From the NCBI GenBank assembly GCA_002842985.1, contig PHEQ01000005.1:1-64000 (forward strand): a stretch of 64,000 nt of DNA, in the 5' to 3' direction. Source of the DNA: Alphaproteobacteria bacterium HGW-Alphaproteobacteria-1 (GTDB lineage Bacteria > Pseudomonadota > Alphaproteobacteria > Rhodobacterales > Rhodobacteraceae). Below are positions 43,548-53,396 of the stretch, one piece after another. How positions within the stretch are numbered: position 1 is the first letter of the stretch; each line of letters begins with the position of its first letter. Below the pieces are notes generated by a model. It made no database searches. It was not told where the DNA came from and was given only the letters and a program-made list of their open reading frames with translations. The translations under genes were made by a program, and so were the position numbers.

Positions 43548-45074
43548 ATGCCCGACCGCCTCTCGCGCGCCCTGCGCCGCTTTCGCGGCCGGATCATGCG
43601 CCCTGCCCCCGCACCGTCAGGCCCGGATACCTCGCGTCTGCCGGTGCTCATCTATGGCGCGGGCCAGACCGGACAGCAGCTTGCCGCAGCGCTCAGGACC
43701 GATAACAGCATGAGGGTCGTGGCCTTTGTCGATGACGAGCCGCGCCTGCGCGGGCTGATCATCGCCGGTCTGCGCGTCCATGGCCCCGAGGCCATCGACA
43801 CACTGATCGCGCAGCACGGCGTCGCGCGCATCATCCTGGCCATGCCAAGCGCCACCGAGGCCGCGCGCGCGCGGCTCAGCCGCCGCCTGACCGCGACCGG
43901 CTGCGAGGTCCATGCGCTGCCCTCCTTCGCGGACCTGATCACCGGCCGCGCCGTTGCACTCTATGACAGCCAGCCCATCGACCCGGCCTCGCTTCTGGGC
44001 CGCGACGCGCTGGAACACGAATTGCCCGGTGTCACCAGCGCCTATGCCGGGCGGCGCATCCTTGTGACCGGGGCGGGCGGTTCCATTGGCTCGGAGCTGT
44101 GCCGCCAGCTTGTGACCTGCGCGCCCGTCTCACTGGTGCTGCTCGATCATGGCGAGCACGCGCTCTTTCAGATCGAGCGCGAGTTGCGGGATCTGGCCCC
44201 CGACGTCGAGATCATTCCCATACTTGGCTCGGTTTGCGAGGCGGCGCTTGTCAACGTGCTGATGAGTGCCAAGAAGATCGACGTTGTGCTCCATGCCGCC
44301 GCCTACAAGCATGTGCCGATGGTGGAGTTGAACGCCATCGAGGGGATGCGCAACAACGTGATCGGCACCCGCACCGTGGCCCAGGCCGCGCGAGACGCGG
44401 GGGTGGAACGGTTCATCCTCGTCTCGACCGACAAGGCGGTGCGCCCCACCTCGGTCATGGGGGCGTCCAAACGCTTTGCGGAAATGATCGTGCAGGATCT
44501 TGCCACCCGCTCGCCCGGCACCCGGTTCTCCATGGTGCGCTTCGGCAATGTGCTGGGCTCCTCGGGCTCGGTCATTCCCACATTCGCCGAACAGATCGCG
44601 CGCGGCGGTCCCGTCACGCTCACCCATCCGGATGTCACGCGCTATTTCATGACCATCCCCGAGGCGGTGCGGCTGGTGCTTCTGGCAGGCACTTTCGCGC
44701 GCGGCGGGGATGTCTTCGTGCTCGACATGGGCGCGCCTATAAAGGTGCGTGACATAGCGCTCAGGATGATCGAGGCGTCGGGATTGCGCCTGCGCGATGC
44801 CGACAACCCAGATGGCGATATCGAGATCTCCATCACCGGGCTGCGCCCCGGCGAAAAGCTGCACGAGGAATTGCTGATCGGGTCGGACATGCTGACCACG
44901 CCGCACCCGCGTATCCTGCGCGCGCAGGAGGGGCACCTGTCCGAAATCGAACTCGTCAAGGCGCTGAAATCGCTGTCCGAGGCGATCGAGACCCGCGACG
45001 TGGCACTTTTGCGGCGCATCCTCGGGCAATGGATCGAGCAGACCGAAGCCGAGCCTGCGCGCGAAGAGGGCTGA
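43548..45074 (+). CDS. Soluble CapD/FlaA1-type nucleotide-sugar 4,6-dehydratase
   Basis: The 508-residue protein has a CoA-binding-like Rossmann domain (VLIYGAGQTGQQLAAAL, ~32-150) followed by an extended SDR domain with RILVTGAGGSIGSELCRQL, DVVLHAAAYKHVPMVE, LVSTDKAVRPTSVMGASKRFAEM and GLRPGEKLHEELL. As in WbpM, Met takes the place of the catalytic Tyr in the SMxxxK motif. The four N-terminal membrane helices of WbpM/CapD are missing, so it is probably cytosolic. It likely makes a 4-keto-6-deoxy UDP-sugar for polysaccharide. Confidence 0.92.
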   Translation: MPDRLSRALRRFRGRIMRPAPAPSGPDTSRLPVLIYGAGQTGQQLAAALRTDNSMRVVAFVDDEPRLRGLIIAGLRVHGPEAIDTLIAQHGVARIILAMPSATEAARARLSRRLTATGCEVHALPSFADLITGRAVALYDSQPIDPASLLGRDALEHELPGVTSAYAGRRILVTGAGGSIGSELCRQLVTCAPVSLVLLDHGEHALFQIERELRDLAPDVEIIPILGSVCEAALVNVLMSAKKIDVVLHAAAYKHVPMVELNAIEGMRNNVIGTRTVAQAARDAGVERFILVSTDKAVRPTSVMGASKRFAEMIVQDLATRSPGTRFSMVRFGNVLGSSGSVIPTFAEQIARGGPVTLTHPDVTRYFMTIPEAVRLVLLAGTFARGGDVFVLDMGAPIKVRDIALRMIEASGLRLRDADNPDGDIEISITGLRPGEKLHEELLIGSDMLTTPHPRILRAQEGHLSEIELVKALKSLSEAIETRDVALLRRILGQWIEQTEAEPAREEG

Positions 45075-45193
45075 ACCGGCACGCGTGGCCTTTCCTCCCG
45101 TCTTCCCGGCCCTATCTGCCGACGACACGGTCGCGTCTTTACGATGACGCATTTGACCGTTACCCAAGGTCCGGCCTGCCAGAGGAAACGCGC

Positions 45194-45700
45194 GTGGAAA
45201 ACACCTGCCCCCAAATCGGACGCGACGCCTTTCTTGCCGCCATGCGGCAGGTGGCGGCGACCGTCACGGTGGTGACGACCCAAGGAAGGGCGGGCCGCGT
45301 CGGCGCGACGGTCAGTGCCTTCACCTCGCTCTCGGCCGATCCGCCCTCGGTTCTTGTGTGCCTGCGCGCAGACAGCCGCATCGCGCAGGCGGTGGTGGAA
45401 AACGGGGTGTTCTGTGTCAACATCCTGCCCGAGGATGCGGTCGAGGTGGCCCGCGCCTTTGCCGGCCCCTCGCCGGACGACCCCGCCGACCGCTTTGCCG
45501 GCCTTGCCATAGCACCCGACCCGCACGGCCCGCGCTTGCCCCGCGCAACGGCCTTTGCCTGCACCCTGACCGATCATGTGATGCACGCCACCCATGCGAT
45601 CTGCATCGGCACCGTGGCGGGGCTGACGGTGGCGGGGGGCGAAAGGCCGCTGACCTACCTGAGCGGCAGCTATCACCGCCTGCACCCGCACGAAGGCTGA
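45194..45700 (+). CDS. Flavin reductase family protein
   Basis: The GTG at 45194 follows AGAGGAAA and gives VENTCPQIGRDAFLAAMRQVAATVTVVTTQGRAG. The 168-residue flavin-binding split barrel has ATVSAFTSLSADPPSVLVCLRADSRI, GVFCVNILPED and the C-terminal PLTYLSGSYHRL. It reduces FMN or FAD with NAD(P)H, usually for a partner monooxygenase, which is not nearby. Longer in-frame upstream starts lack family similarity. Confidence 0.88.
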   Translation: MENTCPQIGRDAFLAAMRQVAATVTVVTTQGRAGRVGATVSAFTSLSADPPSVLVCLRADSRIAQAVVENGVFCVNILPEDAVEVARAFAGPSPDDPADRFAGLAIAPDPHGPRLPRATAFACTLTDHVMHATHAICIGTVAGLTVAGGERPLTYLSGSYHRLHPHEG

Positions 45701-45748
45701 GCGCCCCCCCCCTTGCGCCCGCCCCGGTGCGGGTCTAGCAAAGCGGGC

Positions 45749-46969
45749 ATGACCGAGACCGCCCTCTCCCACGCTGATGACACCCGCGCGCGCCGCAACG
45801 TGGCCGTGCTGGTCGGCGCGCAGGCCATTCTTGGGGCGCAATTGCCGATGATCTTCGTCGTCGGCGGGCTGGCGGGGCAGTCGCTCGCCACCAATATCTG
45901 TTTCGCCACTCTGCCCATCTCGCTCATCGTGCTTGGCTCGATGCTCTCGGCCACGCCGATGTCGCATGTGATGCAGAAATTCGGGCGACGCGCGGGATTC
46001 TTCATCGGCGCGCTCTTCGGAGCCATGGGCGGCGCGATCGGGGCCTGGGGGTTATACGAGGCGTCCTTTCCGATCTTCCTGCTGGGCAGCTTTCTGACCG
46101 GCACCTACATGTCGGCGCAGGGTTTCTATCGCTTCGCCGCGGCCGATACGGCCAGCGAGACGTTCCGCCCCAAGGCCATCTCCTATGTCATGGCGGGCGG
46201 GCTTCTGAGTGCCATCGTGGGGCCGCAACTGGTCAAGCTCACCTCGCAGGCGATGGTGATCCCGTTCCTCGGCACCTATCTGGCAGTGATCGGGGTGAAC
46301 CTTGTGGGCGCGCTTCTGTTCCTGCTGCTGGAAATCCCGCGCCCGCCCGTGCCCGCCCATGACGCGCCGCGCGGGCGCTCGCGCATGGAGCTGTTGCGCA
46401 CGCCGCGCATCGCCGTGGCGGTGATCTGCGCGACCGTGGCCTATGCGCTGATGAATCTGGTGATGACCTCCACACCGCTGGCGGTTGTGGGCTGCGGATT
46501 CACCCCCGGCCACGCCGCCGACATCGTTTCGGCGCATGTGCTGGCCATGTATATTCCGTCCTTTTTCACCGGCCATCTGATCGCGCGCTTCGGGGTGGAG
46601 AAGATCGTGGCCACGGGCCTTGTCATCCTCGCGGGCGCGGGTGCCGTGGCGCTCTCGGGTGTGGCGCTTGAGAATTTCTTCATCGCGCTGATCCTGCTCG
46701 GGCTGGGATGGAATTTCGGCTTTATCGGCGCGACCACGATGCTCGCGGGCGAACACGGCGCACATGAGCGGGGCCGGGTTCAGGGGATGAACGATCTGAT
46801 CGTGTTCGGCGGCGTGACCTTCGCCTCGCTCTCGTCGGGCGGACTGATGAATTGCTCGGGCGGCACGCCGGAGGCCGGCTGGACCGCCGTCAACCTGGCG
46901 ATGGTTCCGTTTCTCACGCTGGCGGGGGCAGCCCTCATCTGGCTGGCGCTTCGCCCGCGGACGGCGTGA
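45749..46969 (+). CDS. MFS transporter
   Basis: The ATG at 45749 (MTETALSHADDTRARRNVAVLVGAQAILG) is preferred, although one at 45713 is possible. The 406-residue protein has about twelve hydrophobic helices. The family loop motif is weakly visible as HVMQKFGRRAGFF between helices 2 and 3. The C-terminal half includes FTGHLIARFGVEK. The substrate is unknown. It starts 48 bp after the flavin reductase stop. Confidence 0.9.
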   Translation: MTETALSHADDTRARRNVAVLVGAQAILGAQLPMIFVVGGLAGQSLATNICFATLPISLIVLGSMLSATPMSHVMQKFGRRAGFFIGALFGAMGGAIGAWGLYEASFPIFLLGSFLTGTYMSAQGFYRFAAADTASETFRPKAISYVMAGGLLSAIVGPQLVKLTSQAMVIPFLGTYLAVIGVNLVGALLFLLLEIPRPPVPAHDAPRGRSRMELLRTPRIAVAVICATVAYALMNLVMTSTPLAVVGCGFTPGHAADIVSAHVLAMYIPSFFTGHLIARFGVEKIVATGLVILAGAGAVALSGVALENFFIALILLGLGWNFGFIGATTMLAGEHGAHERGRVQGMNDLIVFGGVTFASLSSGGLMNCSGGTPEAGWTAVNLAMVPFLTLAGAALIWLALRPRTA

Positions 46970-47004
46970 GCTTTCGAGTATTTGCGGAACGATGAAACCC
47001 GGCG

Positions 47005-47229
47005 TCAGTCCTGCCGCTCATCGGGGTCCGGTTGACCCACACCAAGAAAAAGCCGCCTGAGCGGCACGATCCAGACGATCCCGAGTCCAACATAGACGAG
47101 GATTTCCAGCCAGAAAGGCGGGCGGTCGAAGAGGCCCACCACCGTCACCGCCGCCACGATCCAGAGCGGCATCCCCAAGACCAGAACCACAAGGGACCAG
47201 CGTTTGCGTGCGCGGTGGCTGAGCGGCAT
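47005..47229 (-). CDS. DUF2842 family membrane protein
   Basis: The 74-residue protein MPLSHRARKRWSLVVLVLG...WIVPLRRLFLG has two membrane helices and a short acidic tail (QPDPDERQD). It matches DUF2842, a small family found mainly in Rhodobacterales next to purA, as here. Function is unknown. Confidence 0.92.
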   Translation of the reverse strand: MPLSHRARKRWSLVVLVLGMPLWIVAAVTVVGLFDRPPFWLEILVYVGLGIVWIVPLRRLFLGVGQPDPDERQD

Positions 47230-47238
47230 GGAGCCTCC

Positions 47239-48534
47239 TCAATCGGCGAAGGGATCGGTGACGAGGATCGTGTCCTCGCGCTCGGGTGAGGTGGAGAGTA
47301 GCGCGACCGGGCAGCCGATCAACTCTTCCACCCGGCGCACATACTTGATCGCCTCGGCGGGAAGGTCGGCCCAGCTTCGCGCGCCTTCGGTCGATTGCGA
47401 CCAGCCGGAAAGCTCCTCGTAGATCGGCACGCAGCGCGCCTGGCGTTCGGCGGCCATGGGCAGATGATCGAGCCGCGTGCCGTCAAGATCGTAGCCCACG
47501 CAGATCCTGAGCGTCTCGAACCCGTCGAGCACGTCAAGCTTGGTCAGCGCGATGCCGTTCATGCCGGAGGTGGCGCAGGTCTGGCGCACGAGGCAGGCAT
47601 CGAACCAGCCGCAGCGCCGCTTGCGCCCGGTTACGGTGCCGAATTCATGGCCGCGCTCGCCCAACCGCTGACCATCGGAATCGTGCAATTCGGTCGGAAA
47701 CGGCCCCTCGCCCACCCGTGTTGTGTAGGCCTTGACGATGCCCAGAACGTAGTCGACGGCACCCGGCCCGAGGCCAACGCCGGTGGCCGCCTGACCGGCA
47801 ATGACATTCGACGAGGTCACGAACGGATAGGTGCCGAAGTCGATGTCCAGGAGTGCGCCCTGCGCCCCCTCGAAAAGGATGCGCTTGCCCGCGCGGCGCT
47901 GCTCGTTCAGCACCTGCCAGACCGGGCCGGCATAGGGCAGGATCTGCGGCGCGATCTCCTTGAGCGCGGCAATCAGCGCGTCGCGGTCGACCGGGGCAAT
48001 ACCAAGACCCCGGCGCAGCGGGTCGTGATGCTGGAGCGCGCGGTCCACCCGTGCGATGAGCGTGGCCTCATCGGCCAGATCGGCCACCCGCACCGCGCGG
48101 CGACCGACCTTGTCCTCATATGCCGGGCCGATGCCGCGCCCGGTGGTACCGATCTTGGTGCCCTTGTTCGCCGCTTCCTCACGGGCGCGGTCCAATTCAC
48201 CATGGATGGGCAGGATCAGCGGCGTGTTCTCGGCGATCATCAGCGTTTCGGGGGTGATGCTCACGCCCTTCTCGCGGATGGCGGCGATCTCGTTCACCAG
48301 ATGCCACGGATCGAGCACCACGCCATTTCCGATGACCGAGAGCTTGCCGCCGCGCACCACGCCCGAGGGCAGCGCGTTCAATTTGTAGACATTGCCGTCG
48401 ATCACCAGGGTATGGCCCGCATTGTGCCCGCCCTGAAAGCGCGCGATCACATCGGCGCGCTCGCTCAGCCAATCGACGAGCTTGCCCTTTCCCTCATCGC
48501 CCCATTGGGCGCCCACGACAACGACATTGGCCAT
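47239..48534 (-). CDS. purA: Adenylosuccinate synthase
   Basis: The ATG at 48534 gives [25 protein letters not shown], the P-loop start of PurA. Other motifs are [50 protein letters not shown] and [12 protein letters not shown]. It makes adenylosuccinate from IMP and aspartate with GTP. Length 431 is normal. A longer frame upstream is not supported. DUF2842 follows 9 bp after its stop. Confidence 0.97.
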   Translation of the reverse strand: MANVVVVGAQWGDEGKGKLVDWLSERADVIARFQGGHNAGHTLVIDGNVYKLNALPSGVVRGGKLSVIGNGVVLDPWHLVNEIAAIREKGVSITPETLMIAENTPLILPIHGELDRAREEAANKGTKIGTTGRGIGPAYEDKVGRRAVRVADLADEATLIARVDRALQHHDPLRRGLGIAPVDRDALIAALKEIAPQILPYAGPVWQVLNEQRRAGKRILFEGAQGALLDIDFGTYPFVTSSNVIAGQAATGVGLGPGAVDYVLGIVKAYTTRVGEGPFPTELHDSDGQRLGERGHEFGTVTGRKRRCGWFDACLVRQTCATSGMNGIALTKLDVLDGFETLRICVGYDLDGTRLDHLPMAAERQARCVPIYEELSGWSQSTEGARSWADLPAEAIKYVRRVEELIGCPVALLSTSPEREDTILVTDPFAD

Positions 48535-48809
48535 GATGATCCTCTCGGCAAGCTGGATTGCGCGCGCCGGTATAGCGGGCGGACGGGCGGGGGGAAACCG
48601 GAATCTGGGGTCAGGCAACAGTCGCGCCACGCCGGATCCCGGCTTCGAGGCGGGCCGCCTCGCAGTCTCGTCCCCTACCGTTTACGCAAGGCACTCGAAC
48701 CCGAGGGCGACGGTGTGAGGCGGCCCTTCACGGCCGGGATACCCCGAACCATGCCTTGTCTGTATTTCTGCTTCCATTTGATTTTGCAAGTATATTGTTC
48801 GGTTTGCTT

Positions 48810-50450
48810 TTAATCGCGCGGATTGCCGAGCCGCGCCAGCACCGCGCCCGTATCGATCCCCGCGACAGCCCCCGCCACGCGCCCGCGCGGCTCAGACAGC
48901 CGTGTGGCCACATAGGCGCCCGCCACCACCCCCGGCGCGTGGCGCAAAAGCACCGAAGCCGTGAGCAGCGTGGCCAGGCTTTCGGCGTAGAACCGCGCCT
49001 GCCCCTCGTCGGGCAGTTTGGGAAAGGCCGCCATATGCGCCTGCATCGCCGCGTCAAAGCGCCGGTCCTGACCCGCCACCGTCGCCAGTTCGGCGCTGAG
49101 CACCTCACCCGCCAGCGGCTCGCGGCGCAGGGTGCGCAGGATGTCGAGGCAGATCACATTGCCCGACCCTTCCCAGATCGAGTTGAGCGGCGCCTCGCGG
49201 TAGAGCATCGGCAAGGGCGTATCCTCGACATAGCCCATGCCGCCCAGGCACTCCATCGCCTCGTAGACCAGACCGGGGCACAGCTTGTTGCCCAGGAATT
49301 TCGCCAGCGCCACGCCAAGGCGGGCAAAGGCGCGCGCGGCCTCGCCCTGCCCGTCGAAGGCGCGCGCCACATGCAGGCCGAGCGCAAGTGTTCCCTCCCA
49401 GTCGAGCGCCAGATCGGCCAGCACGGCGCGCATCAGCGGCTGGTCGATGAGCCGCTTCTGAAAGGCGGAACGGTGGCGCGCCGAGTGATGCGCCTCCGAG
49501 AGCGCGGCGCGCATCAGCCCCGCCGGGGCCATCGCGGTATCGAGCCGGGTGTGATGCACCATCTCGATGATGGTGCGCACGCCTGCGCCCTCCTCGCCCA
49601 GCCGGTGCGCCAGCGCCCCGTGATACTCGATCTCGGCCGAGGCATTGGCGCGGTTGCCCAATTTATCCTTGAGCCGCTGGATATGGATGGCGTTGCGCCC
49701 CCCCTCGAGCCAGCGCGGCACGAGAAAACAGGTGAGCCCCCCATCGGCCTGCGCCAGCGTCAGGAACCCGTCGGACATCGGTGCGGAGCAGAACCATTTA
49801 TGCCCCGTGAGGCGATAATGATCGCCCTCGGCCTCGGCCCGCGTGGTGTTGGCGCGAATGTCCGAGCCGCCCTGTTTCTCGGTCATCGCCATGCCCATCG
49901 TGGCCGCGCCCTTGGCCCGCAACGGGCGCATCGCGGGATCATAAAGCCGCGCCGTCAGCTTGGGCACCCAGTCCGCCAGCAGCGCCTTGTCGGCCCCGAG
50001 CGCGGGCACGGCGGCATAGGTCATGGTCATCGGACAGCACACGCCCGGCTCCACCTGGGACATGAGATAGACCATGGCGGCATGGGTGGCATGACCGCCC
50101 TTTGCCCCTTCCCACGGGATCGCGGCATAGCCCGCGCCCAGCCCCACCTGCATCAGCCGGTGATAGGCGGGATGAAAGCGCACCTCGTCAAGCCGTCGCC
50201 CGCCCGCGTCAAAAAGCACCGCCTCGGGCGGGTGGCGGTTCGCGTCGCGTCCCATGGCGCGCATCTCGGCGGTGCCGATCATCGCGCCGAAATCGCCGAG
50301 CCGTGCCGTATCCGCCCCCGCCGACGCCGCGTGATCATTCAGCGCGGGATCATCGGCCCAAAGGTCAAGATCGCCGCGCGGCGCGGGTTGATTGGCAACC
50401 TCATGGGTGCTCAGGCGCTCATGGCCGGGTGTGCCGGGGGTCGGGGGCAT
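48810..50450 (-). CDS. Acyl-CoA dehydrogenase family protein (AidB-like)
   Basis: The 546-residue protein has the AidB pattern: a long N-terminal domain (THEVANQPAPRGDLDLWADD), CPMTMTYAAVPAL, GMAMTEKQGGSDIRANTT (flavin site), GHKWFCSAPMSDGFLTLAQ, LVYEAMECLGGMGYVEDTPLPMLYREAPLNSIWEGSGNV. AidB homologues bind FAD and are linked to protection against alkylation. Activity on acyl-CoA is usually weak. It stands as a single gene on the minus strand. Confidence 0.93.
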   Translation of the reverse strand: MPPTPGTPGHERLSTHEVANQPAPRGDLDLWADDPALNDHAASAGADTARLGDFGAMIGTAEMRAMGRDANRHPPEAVLFDAGGRRLDEVRFHPAYHRLMQVGLGAGYAAIPWEGAKGGHATHAAMVYLMSQVEPGVCCPMTMTYAAVPALGADKALLADWVPKLTARLYDPAMRPLRAKGAATMGMAMTEKQGGSDIRANTTRAEAEGDHYRLTGHKWFCSAPMSDGFLTLAQADGGLTCFLVPRWLEGGRNAIHIQRLKDKLGNRANASAEIEYHGALAHRLGEEGAGVRTIIEMVHHTRLDTAMAPAGLMRAALSEAHHSARHRSAFQKRLIDQPLMRAVLADLALDWEGTLALGLHVARAFDGQGEAARAFARLGVALAKFLGNKLCPGLVYEAMECLGGMGYVEDTPLPMLYREAPLNSIWEGSGNVICLDILRTLRREPLAGEVLSAELATVAGQDRRFDAAMQAHMAAFPKLPDEGQARFYAESLATLLTASVLLRHAPGVVAGAYVATRLSEPRGRVAGAVAGIDTGAVLARLGNPRD

Positions 50451-50581
50451 CGCGGCGCTCCTTTCGGCCGAGATGCTAGGCCCTTGGCGCGGACCGCGAA
50501 AGGGGATTCACAAATCCCGACGCCTGTGCCATTGTCAGGCCAAAGCGCCCTCAGAGGCGCGGCCGGAGGCATGAGCGCAAA

Positions 50582-50878
50582 ATGACCAAGAACACCACCG
50601 TCTGGGGCAGCCTTGCCGTGCTTTCCGTGGCCTTTTTTCTGGCGGCCTATTTCACCTTTGCCGCCGTGCAGGGCGATTACGGCCTGTTCCGCCGCGCCGA
50701 GATAGAGGCGCAGAGCGCCGAGCTGCGCGTGCACCTCGCGCAGTTGGAGACCGAGGTGGCGCGCATGGAAATCCTGACCCGGCGGCTATCGGATGATTTT
50801 CTCGACCTCGACCTGCTCGACGAGCAGGCCCGAGACGTGCTTGGCCTGTTGCGCAGCGACGAAATCGTGATCCGCTGA
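50582..50878 (+). CDS. Septum formation initiator (FtsB/DivIC-like)
   Basis: The 98-residue protein has one N-terminal membrane helix (LAVLSVAFFLAAYFTFAAVQGDYGLF), a coiled coil (EIEAQSAELRVHLAQLETEVARMEILTRRL) and the C-terminal YL-like segment LDLDLLDEQARDVLGLLRSDEIVI. FtsB-type proteins link FtsQ and FtsL in the divisome. Its position just upstream of pdhA is typical for alphaproteobacteria. Confidence 0.93.
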   Translation: MTKNTTVWGSLAVLSVAFFLAAYFTFAAVQGDYGLFRRAEIEAQSAELRVHLAQLETEVARMEILTRRLSDDFLDLDLLDEQARDVLGLLRSDEIVIR

Positions 50879-50983
50879 CGCCAGAGTGACGCCACGGCAA
50901 ATTCGCCCTCGCAACCGTCGCGGGATTGGTGTAGGAATTGGTTTAGCGTTAAACCATTTCCGCCACCAAGGAGGAGCACCCGC

Positions 50984-51994
50984 ATGGCCCCCCGGAAAAG
51001 CGCCGCGAAACCAAACGTTTCCGCCGAAGATCTCAAACAGCATTACCGCGACATGCTGCTCATTCGCCGATTCGAAGAGAAGGCGGGACAGCTTTACGGC
51101 ATGGGCCTGATCGGCGGTTTCTGCCATCTCTATATCGGGCAGGAGGCTGTTGTCGTGGGCCTCGAGGCCGCCGCCGAGGAGGGCGACCGCCGCATCACCA
51201 CCTACCGCGACCACGGCCATATGCTGGCCTGCGGGATGGACCCGAACGGCGTCATGGCGGAACTCACGGGGCGCGAGGGCGGCTACAGCCGGGGCAAGGG
51301 CGGCTCGATGCACATGTTCTCGACCGAGAAGCGGTTTTACGGCGGCCATGGCATCGTCGGGGCCAACGTGCCGCTTGGCGCGGGCCTGGCCTTCGCCGAC
51401 AAATATCTTGGCAATGACCGCGTGACGTTCACCTATTTCGGCGATGGCGCAGCCAATCAGGGGCAGGTCTACGAGACGTTCAACATGGCCGCGCTCTGGG
51501 CGCTGCCGGTGATCTTCGTGATCGAGAACAACCAGTATGCGATGGGAACCTCGCAGAAACGCTCGACCTCGTCGCCCGACATCTATCACCGGGGCGAAGC
51601 TTTCGGCATCCCCGGAGAGATGGTGGACGGCATGGACGTGCTTGCCGTCAAGGCGGCGGGCGAAAAGGCCGTGGCGCATTGCCGCGCGGGCAAGGGCCCG
51701 TATATCCTCGAGATCAAGACCTATCGCTATCGCGGTCATTCGATGTCGGACCCCGCGAAATACCGCACCCGCGAAGAGGTGCAGAAGATGCGCGACGAGA
51801 AGGACGCCATCGAGCATGTCCGCGACCTGCTGCTGTCGGGCGGCCATGCGTCCGAAGATGACCTCAAGGCCATCGACAAGGACATCAAGGACATCGTCAA
51901 CAAGTCTGCGGAATTCGCCAAGGAAAGCCCCGAGCCCGCGCTCGAGGAGCTCTGGACCGACATCATCGCCGACACGGCGCCGCAAAACGCCTGA
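50984..51994 (+). CDS. pdhA: Pyruvate dehydrogenase E1 component, alpha subunit
   Basis: The 336-residue protein shows MLLIRRFEEKAGQLYGMGLIGGFCHLYIGQEAV, RDHGHML, GKGGSMHMF, GHGIVGANVPLGAGLA and the thiamine diphosphate motif GDGAANQGQVYETFNMAALWALPVIFVIENN. The phosphorylation-loop-like region RYRGHSMSDP is also present. It forms the E1 heterotetramer with pdhB. The intergenic gap to pdhB is 15 bp with a GGAGG-type site. Confidence 0.97.
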   Translation: MAPRKSAAKPNVSAEDLKQHYRDMLLIRRFEEKAGQLYGMGLIGGFCHLYIGQEAVVVGLEAAAEEGDRRITTYRDHGHMLACGMDPNGVMAELTGREGGYSRGKGGSMHMFSTEKRFYGGHGIVGANVPLGAGLAFADKYLGNDRVTFTYFGDGAANQGQVYETFNMAALWALPVIFVIENNQYAMGTSQKRSTSSPDIYHRGEAFGIPGEMVDGMDVLAVKAAGEKAVAHCRAGKGPYILEIKTYRYRGHSMSDPAKYRTREEVQKMRDEKDAIEHVRDLLLSGGHASEDDLKAIDKDIKDIVNKSAEFAKESPEPALEELWTDIIADTAPQNA

Positions 51995-52009
51995 GGAGGA
52001 GAGACGACA

Positions 52010-53386
52010 ATGGCAACCGAAATTCTCATGCCCGCCCTCTCCCCCACGATGGAGGAAGGCACGCTGGCCAAATGGCTGGTCAAGGAAGGCGACAGCGTCA
52101 AGGCCGGTGACATCATGGCCGAGATCGAGACCGACAAGGCGACGATGGAATTCGAGGCGGTGGACGAAGGCACCGTGGGCAAGATCCTCGTGGCCGAAGG
52201 CACCGAAGGGGTGAAGGTCAACACGCCCATTGCCGTGCTGCTGGAAGAGGGCGAAAGCGCCGATGACGTTGCCAGCGCCGCAAGCGCCCCGGCTCCGCAG
52301 ACGACCGAGACCAAGGCAGAGGCCCCGAAATCCGCCCCGGCGCAGGCCAAGGCACCCGAGGCCCCCCAATCCGACACCAGCCCCGACTGGCCCGAAGGCA
52401 CCGAGACCGAGAAAAAGACCGTGCGCGAAGCGCTCAACGCCGCCATGGCCGAGGAAATGCGCCGCGACGACACGGTGTTCGTCATGGGCGAGGAGGTGGC
52501 CGAATATCAGGGTGCCTACAAGATCACGCAGAACCTGCTGGATGAGTTCGGTGCGAAACGCGTGATCGACACGCCCATTACCGAGCACGGCTTTGCCGGG
52601 ATCGGCGTCGGCGCCTCCTGGGGCGGGCTGCGGCCCATCGTCGAATTCATGACCTGGAATTTCGCCATGCAGGCGATCGACCAGATCATCAACTCGGCCG
52701 CCAAGACGCTTTACATGTCGGGCGGTCAGATGGGCAGCCCCATCGTCTTTCGCGGCACCAACGGGGCGGCGGCGCGTGTCGGTGCCCAGCACAGCCAGGA
52801 TTATGCCGCCTGGTATGCCCAGGTCCCCGGCCTGCGCGTGGTGCAGCCCTATTCGGCGGCCTGCGCCAAGGGCCTTCTGAAAACCGCGATCCGCGATCCC
52901 AACCCGGTCGTGTTCCTCGAAAACGAAATCCTCTATGGCCGCTCTTTTGAGGTGCCCAAGATGGACGATTTCACCATCCCCTTCGGCAAGGCCAAGATAT
53001 GGCGCGCGGGCACGGATGTGACCATCGTGAGCTTCGGCATCGGCATGACCTACGCGCTCGAGGCCGCCGAAAAGCTCGCCGAGGACGGGATCAGCGCCGA
53101 GGTGATCGACCTGCGCACGCTGCGCCCGATGGATACCGACACGGTGATTGCAAGCGTGATGAAAACCAACCGCTGCGTGACGGTCGAAGAGGGCTGGCCG
53201 GTGGCGTCCATCGGCAACCATATTTCGGCGGTGCTGATGCAAAAGGCGTTCGACTATCTCGACGCGCCGGTGATCAACTGCACCGGCAAGGACGTGCCGA
53301 TGCCCTATGCCGCCAATCTCGAAAAGCTGGCGCTGACCTCGACCGCCGAGGTGATAGACGCCGTGCGCCAAGTCACCTACCGGTAA
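52010..53386 (+). CDS. pdhB: Pyruvate dehydrogenase E1 component, beta subunit with lipoyl domain
   Basis: The 458-residue protein begins with a full biotinyl/lipoyl domain ([22 protein letters not shown]; lipoyl Lys 43 in [11 protein letters not shown]) and an Ala/Pro linker. The E1 beta core follows ([62 protein letters not shown]). A lipoyl domain on E1 beta is usual in alphaproteobacteria and rare elsewhere. Its first ~50 residues are nearly identical to those of the E2 protein, a sign of domain duplication. Confidence 0.97.
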   Translation: MATEILMPALSPTMEEGTLAKWLVKEGDSVKAGDIMAEIETDKATMEFEAVDEGTVGKILVAEGTEGVKVNTPIAVLLEEGESADDVASAASAPAPQTTETKAEAPKSAPAQAKAPEAPQSDTSPDWPEGTETEKKTVREALNAAMAEEMRRDDTVFVMGEEVAEYQGAYKITQNLLDEFGAKRVIDTPITEHGFAGIGVGASWGGLRPIVEFMTWNFAMQAIDQIINSAAKTLYMSGGQMGSPIVFRGTNGAAARVGAQHSQDYAAWYAQVPGLRVVQPYSAACAKGLLKTAIRDPNPVVFLENEILYGRSFEVPKMDDFTIPFGKAKIWRAGTDVTIVSFGIGMTYALEAAEKLAEDGISAEVIDLRTLRPMDTDTVIASVMKTNRCVTVEEGWPVASIGNHISAVLMQKAFDYLDAPVINCTGKDVPMPYAANLEKLALTSTAEVIDAVRQVTYR

Positions 53387-53396
53387 GGAGAGCGCG

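Noticed and set aside
48756..50585. 609-codon plus-strand frame opposite the AidB-like gene
   Set aside because: It is antisense to a clear acyl-CoA dehydrogenase, with no motif.
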